Positions 46,723-60,100 of a DNA stretch of 64,000 bases are shown here, piece after piece. The position numbers and the translations under genes were made by a program. Position 1 is the stretch's first letter. Every line of letters begins with the position of its first letter. Where the stretch lies: NCBI RefSeq assembly GCF_000003855.2, contig NW_003101680.1, forward strand, positions 4,566,731-4,630,730, read 5' to 3'. The DNA comes from Blastomyces gilchristii SLH14081 (taxonomy: Eukaryota; Ascomycota; Eurotiomycetes; Onygenales; Ajellomycetaceae). A model generated the notes under the pieces. The model was given only the letters and a program-made list of their open reading frames with translations. It was not told the DNA's origin and made no database searches.

Positions 46723-46916
46723 CTTTTACACTCACAGATGTGAGACTTGTATGCCTTGTCTAAGATGTTATTGTGAGAATAAGTCATTTATATATTATAT
46801 TCTTCTCTCTGTATTTCTCTGTGTCTCTCTCTCTCTTTCTGAGAAGTCTTGTACATGTTGTAATTACATGTACAATTCTAAGATCAGTGAGTGTTCATTT
46901 AATAAATGTTCTCATC
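46723..46916. repeat. dispersed repeat R1, fragment a
   Basis: Matches 56722-56863 continued at 62616-62650 (CAGATGTGAGAC..., TCTCTCTCTTTCTGAGAAG, TGTTGTAATTA). The parent element is not identified. Translated copies share a Cys-rich pattern (YCENK...EK.C.CC). It is the target of the LINE insertion on its right. Confidence 0.7.
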
Positions 46917-47595
46917 AAGGCTCCACCACGAACTCGCTCAATTTTTCGAATAAGAACCCGCCGATAGATCCATCGAAAAGCCCTCGATCATACGAGCATT
47001 TTGACCCCATCGCCGACCGCATACCCCACGTGGTGGTGGAGTTATCCAGCCAAACATGAACCAGACGTTGTTCGAAACTCCTGTGTGGGATTATCCCCTG
47101 TTCACCCCTACCACACCACAACCCCGGGCCAAATTGCCATACAAATTGTAAGGCAAAGAGACCTAGCCATATGCGCCAATCTTCTTGATTTTGGAAGATC
47201 CCTGACCTGTAATTGTGGAGATATCTGAGAAGCAACTTCCACGAAAACCCTGTCTATCTTTGATGTTCCAAAACATCAACGCCAAGTCCCTCCCACGTAC
47301 CGCCCTTCCCAATCTGGCCCACGTCCGGCAGAAAAATACAAAAAGATACCTCAGCAATAGTATCAAGCACATAATCAACGGACACATCTGAAGTGCATCC
47401 TCCGTGAAAAACCCTCTCTGTCTTTACACCAAGTCTCACCCTTGTACCGCCCCTTCTGATCTGGCCCATCCCCGGCAGAAAAGTACAAAAAGATACCTCA
47501 GCAACTGTATTCGATACATAATCGGCGGACACAACAACTATAAAATCAGTATACTTCAAGGTCTGACTGAGCCTTTGATCCCTGCACAGTGAGAT
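46917..47595. other. GC-rich island escaping mutation
   Basis: About 680 bp with normal CpG and CC/GG content inside the depleted block. The boundaries are sharp (AAGGCTCCACC at the left, GCACAGTGAGATAT at the right). The minus strand holds two copies of a peptide repeat, AEVSFCTFLPGMGQIRRGGT and AEVSFCIFLPDVGQIGKGGT, each preceded by a Tyr-Val-containing segment, with open frames at 47254-47559 and 46915-47235. I do not recognise the protein. It could be a captured host sequence. Confidence 0.7.
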
Positions 47596-50500
47596 ATATT
47601 AAATCTAGTTTTAATATCTCAATATTCAATAGATTCTGCAAGGAATTGAGAACAGCAATACTAGATTTCTATTAAATTTGAGAATTAACTCTATATTGAT
47701 ATAATCATTGACAAAGTCTTCTATTTTGAGATATATATAACCAGTTTCTCTACATCTCACTGACAATATTTATATTATTATATAGAAACAGACTTATATT
47801 CTCTATAATATCAAGACTCTGAAGAGAAAAAGTCTTGATAGAGAGTATACAGTAGTGCATATCTTAGCAGTTTCTATCTCATTCTTCTACAGCAGTTAAT
47901 ATAAAAAAAAAAGATCTTAGAAATAGTTTTTTACTTCTCTTGAAAAAGTAAGGTGTTTTTCTCTGAATTTTATACAATATTCTTATAAAGAATTAAAAAC
48001 AGAGCTGTTTTCTATCATAATTTTATATTCTTTTAAGTAAGAATTACTTTTTCAGTGACTGAAGAGCTTTTATTAATACTTAATTCTTTTTTACACTCTT
48101 TATTAACTGATTTGAGTTGCACACTTGTTGTGTGAGAAGAATTGAATAATTTAGAATAAAATTGAATAGTTTTAATCAATTTCACTGTAAAAAATTGATT
48201 TATTTTTTATCAGTTTTTCTCTTAAAAACTGTCATATTATCTGATTTATTATCAATTGATATCATACTTTTTCTCACTGTATCTCAAGAAAGAGATTGTA
48301 AAGATTTTATTAATTTATCTTAAAAATCAATTTTAGTTTATTAGATTCTCTTCAAAAATCTAATCTAGTTACTGAACTAGTGTGAAAAAAATTAGATATT
48401 TTATATATAAAAGTGTTTTATTCTTCTTTTGAAACAGTCTGATCAACTGTTCAATTGAAAAGAGACTTAGAAACCTCTTAATTGAAACAGTCTAATCAAC
48501 TTTTCAAAAGAGTTCAATACATATCTCAATTAAAACAGTCTGACTAACTTTTCATTGAGTGAGAATAATAAGTTCAAAAATACACTCAGTTGATGTGGAA
48601 AAAGATGCTTTCTCAAATACTATTTCTGAGATTGAAATTCTGAAGAGAAGAAAGAAAGAAGAAATAGAGAAATAATAAGTTCTTGAAATACAGAAACTTG
48701 AAAAAGTAAGTAAGATTCTTGAAAAGCAGTGTCTGAGTGAGATGAATGAAGAAGTTCTGTTAATTCTTCATACTCAGATTAGACAACTACAGAAGATGAT
48801 CAAGTTCAAACTCAGAATTTCAAACACAGTTCAAAAAACATTGAAAATTTCTAGTACAATCACTGACTTCTCATCTTACTCTTCTTTCTCTTTTTCTACT
48901 TCTTCTTCTTCTTTGAATCAGAAGAAAACATATGCTCAAGCAGCTGAATCTGCTATCTTTAAACCTGCTATCTTAAAATCTGCTCAAAATCCTGAGAAAA
49001 CTGAGAAGAATAATGCTCATACTTCTATTCATAGAAAAGTGAAGAAACAAATGTAAAAGAAGAAAAACTTTCAAATCTTCAGAAATAGAAGACTTATTCT
49101 CAAAGTCTCAAATCAGAACATCTTGCAAAGAATCAAGCTAAACTCAAATCTCATTTTCAGAATTAGAAATGAAATTAATCAGCAGTTCTTTTCTCAGTTA
49201 ATAACTGATATTAAAGTTCAAAAATCAGTTATAGCTTCAATTGAGTTATTCTTCTTTGAAAACTTCATCATTCTGACTACAATGTCTGAATTCAGTGTGG
49301 AATTCCTTATTCAGAATAAGAATCTCTGAAAATCAGCAGTAGAATCTTTGTTAAATATAATAATTCTATCTAAGAGAGATAAAAAGTGAGACAAATTCAT
49401 TCTTCATAATATTTCAGTTGAAATTTTTGACTGTGAAGAAGAAATACTACTTCTCAAAAATGAATTTGAAGAATACAACTCTATTCAACTGAGAAAAGAG
49501 TCTGTATAACTAAATTTAATTAAGTTCAGATAAAGCAGAAGAAATGCCTCTGTTCTAGTATATATAAAAACACTTGAACAGTCAAAGATCTCTGAAGTAA
49601 GAGTAGCAGATTTGAAAATGAGAGTTTATGAATACAAAGACTCAAGAATGAATCTCAAAGCTTAAACACAGTGTTCAAACTGTCAAAGATATGAATACTT
49701 TGTAATCTTCTGTTTTAGAGACTCAAAATGTACATTCTGTGTCAGAGATCACAAAACTAGTGAGCATAAATATGAGACATGCTCAAAAAGAGATGAAATA
49801 TGTCAACACACTCTGCTTAAATGCTCTAATTGTAAAGAAAAACATGTATCTAGCTCAAAGAAATGTATATTTACTTCAAGAACTCAAAAGAACTGAAGAA
49901 AAGATGAAGCTTAAAGTCAATCTAGAACTGAAGAGAATAGTCAAGTTAGTAAACTCATAACTGTAAGCTTAAAAAGAAGAAACTCTTAACTATCTAAATC
50001 TTCAAAGTTCAATTCTTCAGCTAAATGTAAACAGAATTTGAATTCTTAAACTTCTATTAAGATTAGAGAATTGAGAAATGACTCTGATAATAAACTAGAT
50101 ATAATACAAGCAGTTGAGATTCCTACTTTTCAGAATAGTTATAATCTACTATTTGATAATAGTGATTAGATTCTACTTTACTCTCTTTTAGTATGAATAT
50201 ACAATAAAAACAACAAAAAAAGTTTAAAAACTCTTCAAAAATTACATTTATTCAAAATAATGTGAATAGAAACTCAAATTGCATTTATTCTTATCTTCAA
50301 ATTATATTTGAATAAAAAGTTGATTTTATACTGCTTCAGAAGCTGAATTTTAATACTGAGTAAAAATATGTCATTTCTCATTTAAGCTACTACTGCTTTC
50401 TATCTCAAAAGTCTGAGATAAAGTCAAGAGTAGTGATCTATGAAAGAAAGAGATCAAGATATCAATTTAATCTAACATTTGATATCATGTCTGACCCTGA

Positions 50501-53500
50501 TATTCTAGTGAGTGATATTATAGATAAAGAGAATAAGTTTGATACTATACAGCTTATAAATATCTATAATAAAAAGTCATTGAAGAAAAATAATAACACC
50601 TGAATAATTAATAGAGAATTTCTGAACATAACTTTATTAAGAAACTCTATAATTGTAGAAGATTTCAATGCACATTATCTCTGATGAAATTCAGAATGTA
50701 AAAGAGCAGTAAGAGCTGATAATCTGATTAAATGAATCTTTAAGCATTCAATAGATTTAGTTAACAAGTCTGATCAATAAACATTCTTTAGAAAAGACAT
50801 GAAATAGAAATCTATTATAGATCTAATCTTCATATCATAAAATCTAATAAAAAAAAGACTTGTAAACTAATTTATTAATTCAAATGAGATATCAGAATCA
50901 GATCATGAGATTATTCAATTTAATATTGAACTGAGTGAGAAATAAATGAGTGAAAATTCTCTTCTCTCTAATCAGTTTAACTTTGAAAAAGCTGACTGAA
51001 AGGCAGTTGAAGAAAGTATAAAACTGTTAAAATCTGAAAGACAGAGTAAGCTATATTGAAATTCTGGTCAAGATATCTCAAATGAAATGCTTGAGAATAG
51101 AGTGAAGCTCATTACATCTATTATTCTAGCAAGTATTAAAGATAATATTTCAAAGAGAAAGTCTTCTGAGTATTCAAAATCTTGATAAAATGAGAATATT
51201 ATATCTAAAAGAAAACAATTGACTACTGTTAGAAGAGAATGAAAGAATGATATAATTTCTGATAAAAAGTTCAAAGCTGTCAGAAATGAATATTTTTCAG
51301 ATATTAAAAGAGCTAAAACAGACTGCTGAAATAAATTTCTTGAAGAAGTATAAGAAAAGAAAGTTTTTAAAGCTTTTAACTATACTAAAATAAGAAGTGT
51401 AGCAAAACTTCCAACCTTAGAATATGAGTTTCAGAATGAATCATATACAGCAAACTCTTTTGAGAAAAAATGTCAAGCTTTTATAAAAACTCTCTTTCAA
51501 AACTTATCAGATTCAGATTCAGAGAAAGAGAATATGTCACTTCTCAACTATATTGATGAAAATGACTGAGAATGGCCTAATCTTATATAAGATGAATTAG
51601 AGTCAGCTATCTTCTCAAGTTCAGTAAAAACTGCTGCAGAGCCTGATTCAATTAATCACTTGATTATTCAAAATATATACTTCTACTTAAAGAATAAATA
51701 TTTTGAGCTCTTTTTCAATCTCTTGAAAAATGAATATTATTCTGAATACTGAAGAGAAGTCACTGAAGTGATTCTTACAAAACCTAATAGAAAAACTTTA
51801 ATTTCTAATTTATATAGAGTAATATCTCTATTGAACTGTCTAGAAAAGATTTTAGAAAAGATAATAGTTACTCAACTATCTTTTATAAGCTCTATCAGTA
51901 ATTCTCTTTTATTCAGTGAATAAATGAAAGATAGAAAACAATGTTCTGTAATTGACACTATTCTCTCAGTTATTCATAATATTCAAATAGCAAAGTATGA
52001 AGATCTGGTCTCAACTGCAGTTTTTATTGATATGAAAGAAGCATTTGATCATGTTTCAAAGTCAAAGTTAATTCAGACTTTGAAGATATTAAAACTGTCA
52101 CTTTCTCTAATAAAATGAGTTAACTGTTTTATATTTAAAAGAATCATACAACTTTTCTTTGATGAAATGAAATAAGATAAGACTGAGATAAAAATAGAAG
52201 TACTGTAAGAATCTTCAATCTCACTTATTTTATTTACAATATACACTGCATATCTATTCAAAAATAGAAATATGAGAATAGTATGATCTCTGAGTTATAT
52301 GAATGATATTGATCTAGTCTACAGCTCAAAAACTATCAAAGAGAATTTGAAAGTGATTGAAGAAGCTGCAAAAAAAATCTTTGTTAGAGTAAATATCAAT
52401 TAAATTTAATTTAATATGAATAAAACTGAGTTAATTCATTTCTTTTCTAGATTCAATGAGAAAGAACTATCTCTAACTCTTTTAAATAGAGAGATTAAAC
52501 CCAGTGTAAATATTAAATGATTAGAAGTATGATTAAACTTCAAGTTAAATTTTAAATATCACATTCAACAAAGAACTGTCAAGATAGAAAGACTATTAAA
52601 CAACATAATCAGACTATCAAATACAGAGAGAGATCTATCCTTTCAGGCTATAAGACAGTTATATATAGTCTGTATTATCTCAGTAGCTGATTATGAAGTT
52701 CAAGTTTGATGAAATAATCAAGAGAATTTCACTGAACTCTTTCAAAGTCTGTAAAACAGAGTTTTGAGAAGAATTCTGAGAGCATTCAAATCATCTTCTA
52801 TTAAAGCAATGGAAATTGAAGCTTCAATTCCTTCTTCTGCTATTAGATTTGAAAAGGCCTGTATGAACTATGCTCTGAGAGTTATAAAGATGAGCTTAAA
52901 TTATATAATCAGAGAAAGAGTCTCTTCTTCATTTCTATCAATTAACTCTGGAAATGAACTGGATTGAAATAGATTTCTTGATGAAAATGAAAATAATTCT
53001 TTAAAGAAAATGTCTTCTCAACTGTACAGACTATGCTCTCTGATTAAAAATCAATTTTCTTCTTTAAATATTGAAAAAGTTGATCATGAGAAGATATCTC
53101 TCTGAAGAGAAAAGCTTGAATCTCCTATAGACTTACAAATAAGTGAACTATCTAAGAAGAAAGAATATAAACAGCATTTGAAGAGAATTTTCACAATCAA
53201 TATACAAGACTCTATTCTGATTTATTCAGATGACTTTAAAAATGAGAATTTGAATAGATTAGGCACAGACATTGCTTATACTGAAGATAATATCAATTTT
53301 ATATCAGATTTCTGAAATTTAGACTGTGAATCTGAAGTCTTTGATGCTGAACTATTTGTAATAGTGAAAGCTTTCAAACTCATTGAAATAAAATCTCATA
53401 AAAGAGGAAATAGTTTGAAAGAGGTATGAATATTCTCTGATAGTCAAGCTGCTTTGAAAAGACTTAGAAATAGTCAGATTTATAATAATCAAATGAATCT

Positions 53501-54515
53501 TGAACTGATCTTAAACTCTGTTTTGAAAATTCAAAAGAGAAGAATATCAAAGCTGATAATTCATCTGCACTGAGTTCCTACTTATATGAATATTCATGGC
53601 AATGAATTGGCTGATTCAGCTGCAAAAAAGAGTGCAGAATTAAGCAGATCTATTCAAAAAATTATGTCCTAGTCTTTTATAAAGAGAAAAATAAAAGAAT
53701 CTTATTTAGATAAGTGAAATGAAAGCTGGCAGAAATAAAAGAAGAGTATACATTATTCAAGATTTAAAACAAAACCCAAGTGAAAATCTTGTTTAATTAA
53801 ATGTAAAAAGAAAATATTCTCATCTATAATACAGCTGAAACTAGAACATGGCTATTTCAAATCTTATATATAAAGATTTGATGATAGATTTGATTCAATA
53901 GAATGCTCATTCTGCAATGCAAATGAGAATTCTGAGTATATTGTAATACACTGTGCATTATACAATAGTCTCAGAGTCAGATTGAAAGAGAAGTATAATC
54001 TAAATTAATTAAATATGAGATTCTTATTCTCAACTGAGACAGGAATTAAATACTTAATAGACTTTCTATCAGAAACTCAAGCAGCTACAAGAAAATAACT
54101 AAATTCAGAAATATCTGAATATGAAGAGGAGAAAATCAATCAGATATAGTCTGTTAAAACAGGTATATACTATCTTTTAATAATTTGTTTTATTACAGTC
54201 TCTCTTTACTTTATCTTTTCCTTTCAATTCCTTTCTATCTATCTATTTAATGTGTCTATCTTTAAGACTGTGTTCTCTTTTCCTTTGTCATGATATTGTC
54301 AAATGATTTCAAAGTATCAGAAGATGTTAAGACACTGCAATTTGTAAACAGTTTTTGTATTCTGAGCTGGAATTTTCTGATTTTGCATATCTGAAATTGG
54401 TGAATGTATAATAGTTAACTTTACAGATATAAGAAAAACCCTGAGAACTAAAAGTTCTCAGGTAGATGTCATAGTCTCTGACTGCATACATCTATAATTG
54501 AAGAATAATAATAAT
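46917..54515 (+). mobile_element. Tad1-like LINE insertion with chimeric 5' end
   Basis: The unit sits between 16-bp direct copies of AATAAATGTTCTCATC (46901-46916, 54516-54531) and ends in an AAT tail (54503-54520), typical of target-primed retroposition. Plus-strand order: GC island (46917 to about 47595), AT-rich 5' region, ORF1 (about 48.6-49.95 kb) with Cys/His knuckles (CSNCQRY, CTFC, CSNCKEKHVSSSKKC at 49.67-49.87 kb), then ORF2. ORF2 has an endonuclease (about 50.35-50.95 kb, VEDFNAHY), reverse transcriptase (about 51.6-52.5 kb, LYRVISLLNCLEKILEK, DMKEAFDHVS, YMNDIDLVYS), RNase H (about 53.29-53.65 kb, SDSQAALKRL, NELADSAAKKS) and a terminal CSFC zinc motif (about 53.91 kb). RNase H places it in the I/Tad1 group. 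Stops are mostly TGA at former Trp codons. Confidence 0.85.
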
Positions 54516-54531
54516 AATAAATGTTCTCATC

Positions 54532-55170
54532 TCTGATTTTGTGATTTTCATACTTCAGACATTGAATGACTGTCTTATCAAGCTCAAGAGTATACAAAAC
54601 AGTGATAGAAGATATTATACTTATACATCTGTACTAAGAAATAACTCAGCTACTCATACATCTGCACTGAAGAATAACAATGATACAGATGCTATGAATT
54701 GAGTAAACTCAAATATCTATATATAAGCAAGAGTCTTCACTGTCTAAACAGACTTCTGAGTTTCTGAGATCACTTCTGAAGAAGTTGCTGATTAATGTCA
54801 ATGAGAAGTGTGTATCAGCTGTAACTGATAAGAATACATTGCTTTCAACTGCTGATCAGCCTATGTGTCTTCTCACTCAAAGAATGAATCAGTATCTATT
54901 CACATCAATCACATTGCAGTGAAGAAAGATTCAGAAGATAACTATAAGAATATTCTGATAAAACAGAGAAAAGATTAGCTTCTATTCAAATTTATAAATA
55001 AAAGCTTAAAGAGATCAGATAACAATGATTTAAAGAGATAATAATAATAAACATAATTCTTATATCTACTGTGATTGATAACATGTATAATATGAAAGTC
55101 ATGATAGACAGTGATCTATGTTATTATACAATGATTAAATCTTCAGTCATAAGATGTTACAATCTTTGTG
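54532..55170 (+). mobile_element. Gypsy gag fragment, opposite orientation
   Basis: CTTCAGACATTGAATGACTG and following sequence is the complement of the gag region of the two Gypsy elements (compare 61.1-61.3 kb and 39.4-39.55 kb). It includes the CAAGCTCAAGAGTATACA and TCACTTCTGAAGAAGT stretches. So this fragment reads on the plus strand. It stops near 55170 (GTTACAATCTTTG), and no LTR is attached. Confidence 0.75.
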
Positions 55171-56863
55171 ATTCAAAGGTTGCTTGAGCCAGTGTACAAT
55201 TACAGGCGTACGCCGGCTTCTTATATACTGTACACTAAATTAATTAATGGCTGCTATGACCTCTTTACATTTGTAAGCAAGTTCAGAAGCAGTCATGTTG
55301 TTATTCAGCAGTTGTATATTCTTTCAAACCACATTCTCTCTCATCAGATTCAGTCATGCTCATGTGATTATAATACATGTTCTAGCTTCATGCAGATTAG
55401 CACATTACTAGTGTTCACAATTGTGTAGTCTATCTCTGATTTGACTAGTATTCTATGTACACTGTCACAAAGAAACTTTCACTATATTACATTACTCATT
55501 CATTAACTTTTCTCATTCTTCAATCATCTTCTTCATCATTGTCATCATTGAATATCATTATCTTATTCAAGATTTCTGTCTCTTCTTCTGTTCAACATCT
55601 TCTATCTGTTATTCATCTATCACATTGTATGTGTTTCTGGTGATGACTCTCTGTTCTCATAATAAGTATTCTTGTAGTGCTCATATCAGGCAGTTTATTA
55701 GCAGTAAGTGTAATGTGTTATGAAATGTGATCAGAACTTATTTATCTTCTCATAATTGTCAGAATATACTATCATGAATGACATATCTTTTTCATCTTCT
55801 TATACACTTCTGATTCTCTTTTCTTCAGTGAGTATCTGATCATGTTTTCTGATCATTTTGCATGATCACAGATGCTGATATATTTGTTTTAATTTGTATA
55901 GAATCTTTATGTGTTGACAGATCTGCATTCACTGATGATTGTGATTTCAATATTGAATCATTGATTGAGAACTTGAGAGATGTGATAATGAAGAAATTGT
56001 CTGTGTTATATAGAATCAGGTCTTTCATATCTCTCTCTGCTCTCTTCATATCTCTCTCTGCTCTCTCTGTTTCTTTCTCTACTACTCTCTCTCAATCTTC
56101 TATATCTGTCTCTGTATCTGGTTCTCTCACTTCTGCTATCTCTGTTTCTGTAACTCTCACTTCTACTACTTCTACTCTCTCTGCTTCTACTGTCTCTGCT
56201 TTTATTATCAGCTCTTCCTGTTTCAAGAAGATGTTGTATAGGCTTAATAAATCATATTTCTCAGTGTGTATACTCTCACTCTTCTTATTAACTTCTAAAA
56301 TTATTTATTATATGAAGACTGTATATGATATAACTATCTAAAGCTCAGTCACAGATGCTGATTATTATATTTATTTTAAGTATTCATAATAAAATAATTA
56401 TTCATTTATATCAGAGAATCACTCTCTCTTTCAACAGTGTTAAGATTGTAAGTCTTTTTCTTTTTCATCTTTTCTTTCTGACACTCATTTTTCTGTTCTT
56501 AGAGAAAATCATTATAAGTTTTATTATATATAAAGTCATGATATTCATAGATATTAAGAAACTTTTCATAATTGTTAAATTTAATATTGCAGATACATCT
56601 GCTCTAACGAATTTCTTTAAAATGATAGATCTGTATCAGTCTATTCTCTGACATCTGTTGTCTGACTTTGTAATGCAGATGAAAGATATCTGTGTTTTTG
56701 AGAATGAGAACACAGATATCATACTCTTTTACACCTGCAGATGTGAGACTCATACATCTTATCTGAGATATTATTGTGAAAATAAGCTGTTTGTATACTG
56801 TGTTCTACTTTCTGCATTCTTCTGTGTCTCTCTCTCTCTTTCTGAGAAGCCTTGTATGTGTTG
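55171..56863. repeat. unassigned AT-rich repeat with R1 right end
   Basis: AT-rich and CpG-poor apart from a short less-mutated patch (55200-55215, GGCGTACGCCGG). Frames are Ser/Thr-rich low complexity and no transposon domain is recognised. The last 140 bases (56722-56863) match repeat R1 and are interrupted by Gypsy 2. Confidence 0.5.
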
Positions 56864-57176
56864 TGTAAGAAGCCTACGCCGAATAGATCAGTATAATATT
56901 ATAGATCTTATATAACAAAGAGAAAAACATTAGAGAAGGAAAGAAAGAGAAAGTGCAAGAATTGATAATTGAAGTGAATATTTATACACATATGTGATGA
57001 TGTATGCAGTGGAGCTTCAGAGTGAAAGAATATACGCGTGTTCATAGTGACTGAGAATTGGTGATTAGAACATACATGTTCATAGTGACTGAGAATCAGT
57101 GATCAGAAATGAGGTGGTAGAAATCTATAAAGTGTACAGAATAGTCTATATGATTGATCGGGCGCAGCTCTTCACA
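56864..57176 (-). repeat. Gypsy 2 3' LTR (313 bp)
   Basis: TGTAAGAAGCCTACGCCG to CTCTTCACA. By hand count it keeps about 6 CpG sites against about 18 in the other LTR. Confidence 0.92.
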
Positions 57177-60100
57177 TTAGTCTCTCTCTTTCAGAAGCAG
57201 TTCTCATCAGTCAAGGGCCACTGTTTCAGATAACACAAAACTCAGAGTTCAGGTCAGTTGATTATAGCTGACTTATTTCACAAGATATTACTGACTGCAG
57301 CTGTGAGATCTCTCATTAAGAATATTCTCAATCTCTCACTCAAGCTCATTATCTTCTTCTATAATGCCTGGTGACTGTCAGTCAGAAGTCAGTTGAGAAG
57401 AGAATGAATTGATGATGATATAGTGAAGCAAGCTTGTGTGAAATACATCATGAATCTCTGATAATGTGTTAAGACAGTAGTTATGACTATTTAAAACTTC
57501 TATCACTTTATATCTGATATGGTGGTAATCTAGTGTATGAGATGAATGTATGATTCATATGTTCTTAAGATTCAATCATATCAGATCTTCTATCTTATAT
57601 TGTTCAGCAGAGTCTCAGTGAATATTGATTTGATTCTCTTGATCTTGTTTTACAGTTGCTATGAAGATCTCTGCTCAATCATGAACATCTCAGAGCTTCA
57701 TTACTATATTATCAGTGATCTGAATCAGACTGCAGAGATTCAGTGTGAACTGTGTAATCTCTAGAAGATTTAACACCTTTATGTGATAATCATGTGTAAG
57801 AAAGAACAGGCTTACATCTGTTGAAACAGCATCTTATTCATTGATAGTAATCTCTGTGTGTAGGAGCAGATTATATTAATCATCTTATAAGTGATTGCAG
57901 AACTTACAGAGATAGTTCTTTATAGTCTGAATTGTCTGTTCTGATGCATCATCAGTCTTGAGATGATAGACAGTTAACAGACAGTATATAATCTTGAGAA
58001 CTTGACAGATTCTTGTTCAGAGAGCACTCACAAATTAGTGATCTCAATTCAATACTATTGATCTCAGTAACTCATGTATCTGATAGAATGAACTCTGTAA
58101 GAAGGCTTTAATGACTTGTTCAGTATTCATCTTATCATAAGATTTTAATATTACATCTTTACTTAGTTAGTTAATAATGATCAGAATGTTTCTATAACTC
58201 TTGCTCTTAGATAGATTAATAGTGAAGTTAATCACTACATCTTATCAGATTCTATTAGAAATATCAAGTGATTTCAGTAGATCTTTTCTATGATTCTTTC
58301 ATAAGATAATGAAAGAACAGTGATTACAGTTTCAGATAAAACATCTGATGCTGTTTAATATCTCAGATTAATAGAACTCTTGAGAGATCATTCTATACAG
58401 TTGTTCATGACCTGAATAACTAGTTATATGCAAATCATGTATCTCTTGCATTATTCAGATGTGTTAGAGTTCAGAGTGAGAGACTCAGTGTTATTCACAG
58501 AATTATAGAGCATTATTATCATTAATTGAATATTCTGAGATGTCAGTTCTTACATATAATTCTGAGAGAAATCAGAGTGCTTCTTATTATACTACTTCAG
58601 TGAGTGCTTGAAGAAGTTCATTGATTTAAGCTACTGTATGTTATAGCTTATCTAATATAGGTTCAGAAGAAGTTGAGATATTAGTGACAGTTCTAATTGA
58701 AGATGCATGTATAGTGTCATAAGCTGTTTCATCTTGATCAACTAGTATCTTCAGATTCAAGAGCTGATGCTCTCAGTTCATTCAGTGAGTATCTGTTACA
58801 TCAGATAGTATGTCTTACTCTTATTATAAGAGAACATCTGTCATTGAGTTCTGACTGTCAGAACAGTAGTGTATTATAAAATGAAAGTAGCTTAAGAACT
58901 CAGATTATTATATCTATTATTCAGTGAGTTTACAGATAATTGTGAAGTATTTGAGATTCTTATAATTTGTGACTATCTCAAATTCAGAGATATTTCAGAG
59001 TTCAGAGTCTCATTCTTCTAAACAGTATATAATCATGAGAAGTTTCTTATCATAGATCTCATAATTGTATTCAGCAGGACTCAGTTTCTTCAACATGAAG
59101 ACATATGATTGTAGAACATCTTCATCATCATATTATAATATTACTCTTTCTATTATATAGTCAGAGAAATCAGCTTCAATAACTATCTCATAATCAGAAT
59201 TAAATATTATCAGTAGAGAGATATTAATGAATATCTTCTTTATCTATATAAATGCAGCTTCAGCATCTGCTGATCATTGAAATACTGAGTCTTTCTTAGT
59301 AAGTTCTGTAAGTCATCTCATAATATCTGAGAAGTTTTATATAAATCACTGATAGAAGTTAGCAAATCTGATAAAGCTTTGTATATCATTCACAGTGTGC
59401 AGGGCCTCTTATTCAAGAATAGCAGAGATCTTCTCAGAATTCATTCAGATTCTCTTGTCAGCTTCTATGATAAAACCTAAGTATTTAGTACTCTTGACTT
59501 TGAAATCACACTTATCAATATCAATTAATAGTCTTACTTCTTGTAGTTATTGTAATACTCTTTACATATACTCTTGATATTTCTTTCTGAATTCATCAGT
59601 GAAGATGAGAATGTCATCTAGATAAGCAGATACAAATTTATCAAGAAAGTCTCAGAGTGCTCAGTTAATATACTTCTGAAATGTACTGAGAACATTGATC
59701 AGTTTAAAGAGTGTGATTACTCATTTAAAGAGATTATATCATGTTCAGAATGCTGTAAGTCACTCATCTTCTTCAGTGATACAGATCTTATGAAATGCAG
59801 TGATGATATCTAACTTTATAAATCATTGAGCTTGTTCAATGTGAGCTAGAGTTTCATTGATAAGAGATAAAGAATAATGATCTGTCTTTATTAATCTGTT
59901 TAATTCTCAATAATTCACACAGAATCAGAGTTCTTCACCTGATTTCTTTGTAAAGAGAATAGAGACTGCAGTGAAAGAGTTGCTAATATGTATGAATTCT
60001 TTATTCAACAGATTATTGAGTGTCTTTTGAAGAAGAAGAAGTTCATCTCAGAATATATTATAAAGAGAGTCTCATGATGATTTGAGATTCTTATCATTCT

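Noticed and set aside
49739..49960. Independent gene at the Cys-rich frame in the LINE
   Set aside because: The track frame is one shift away from the zinc-knuckle frame of ORF1; it is part of the LINE.
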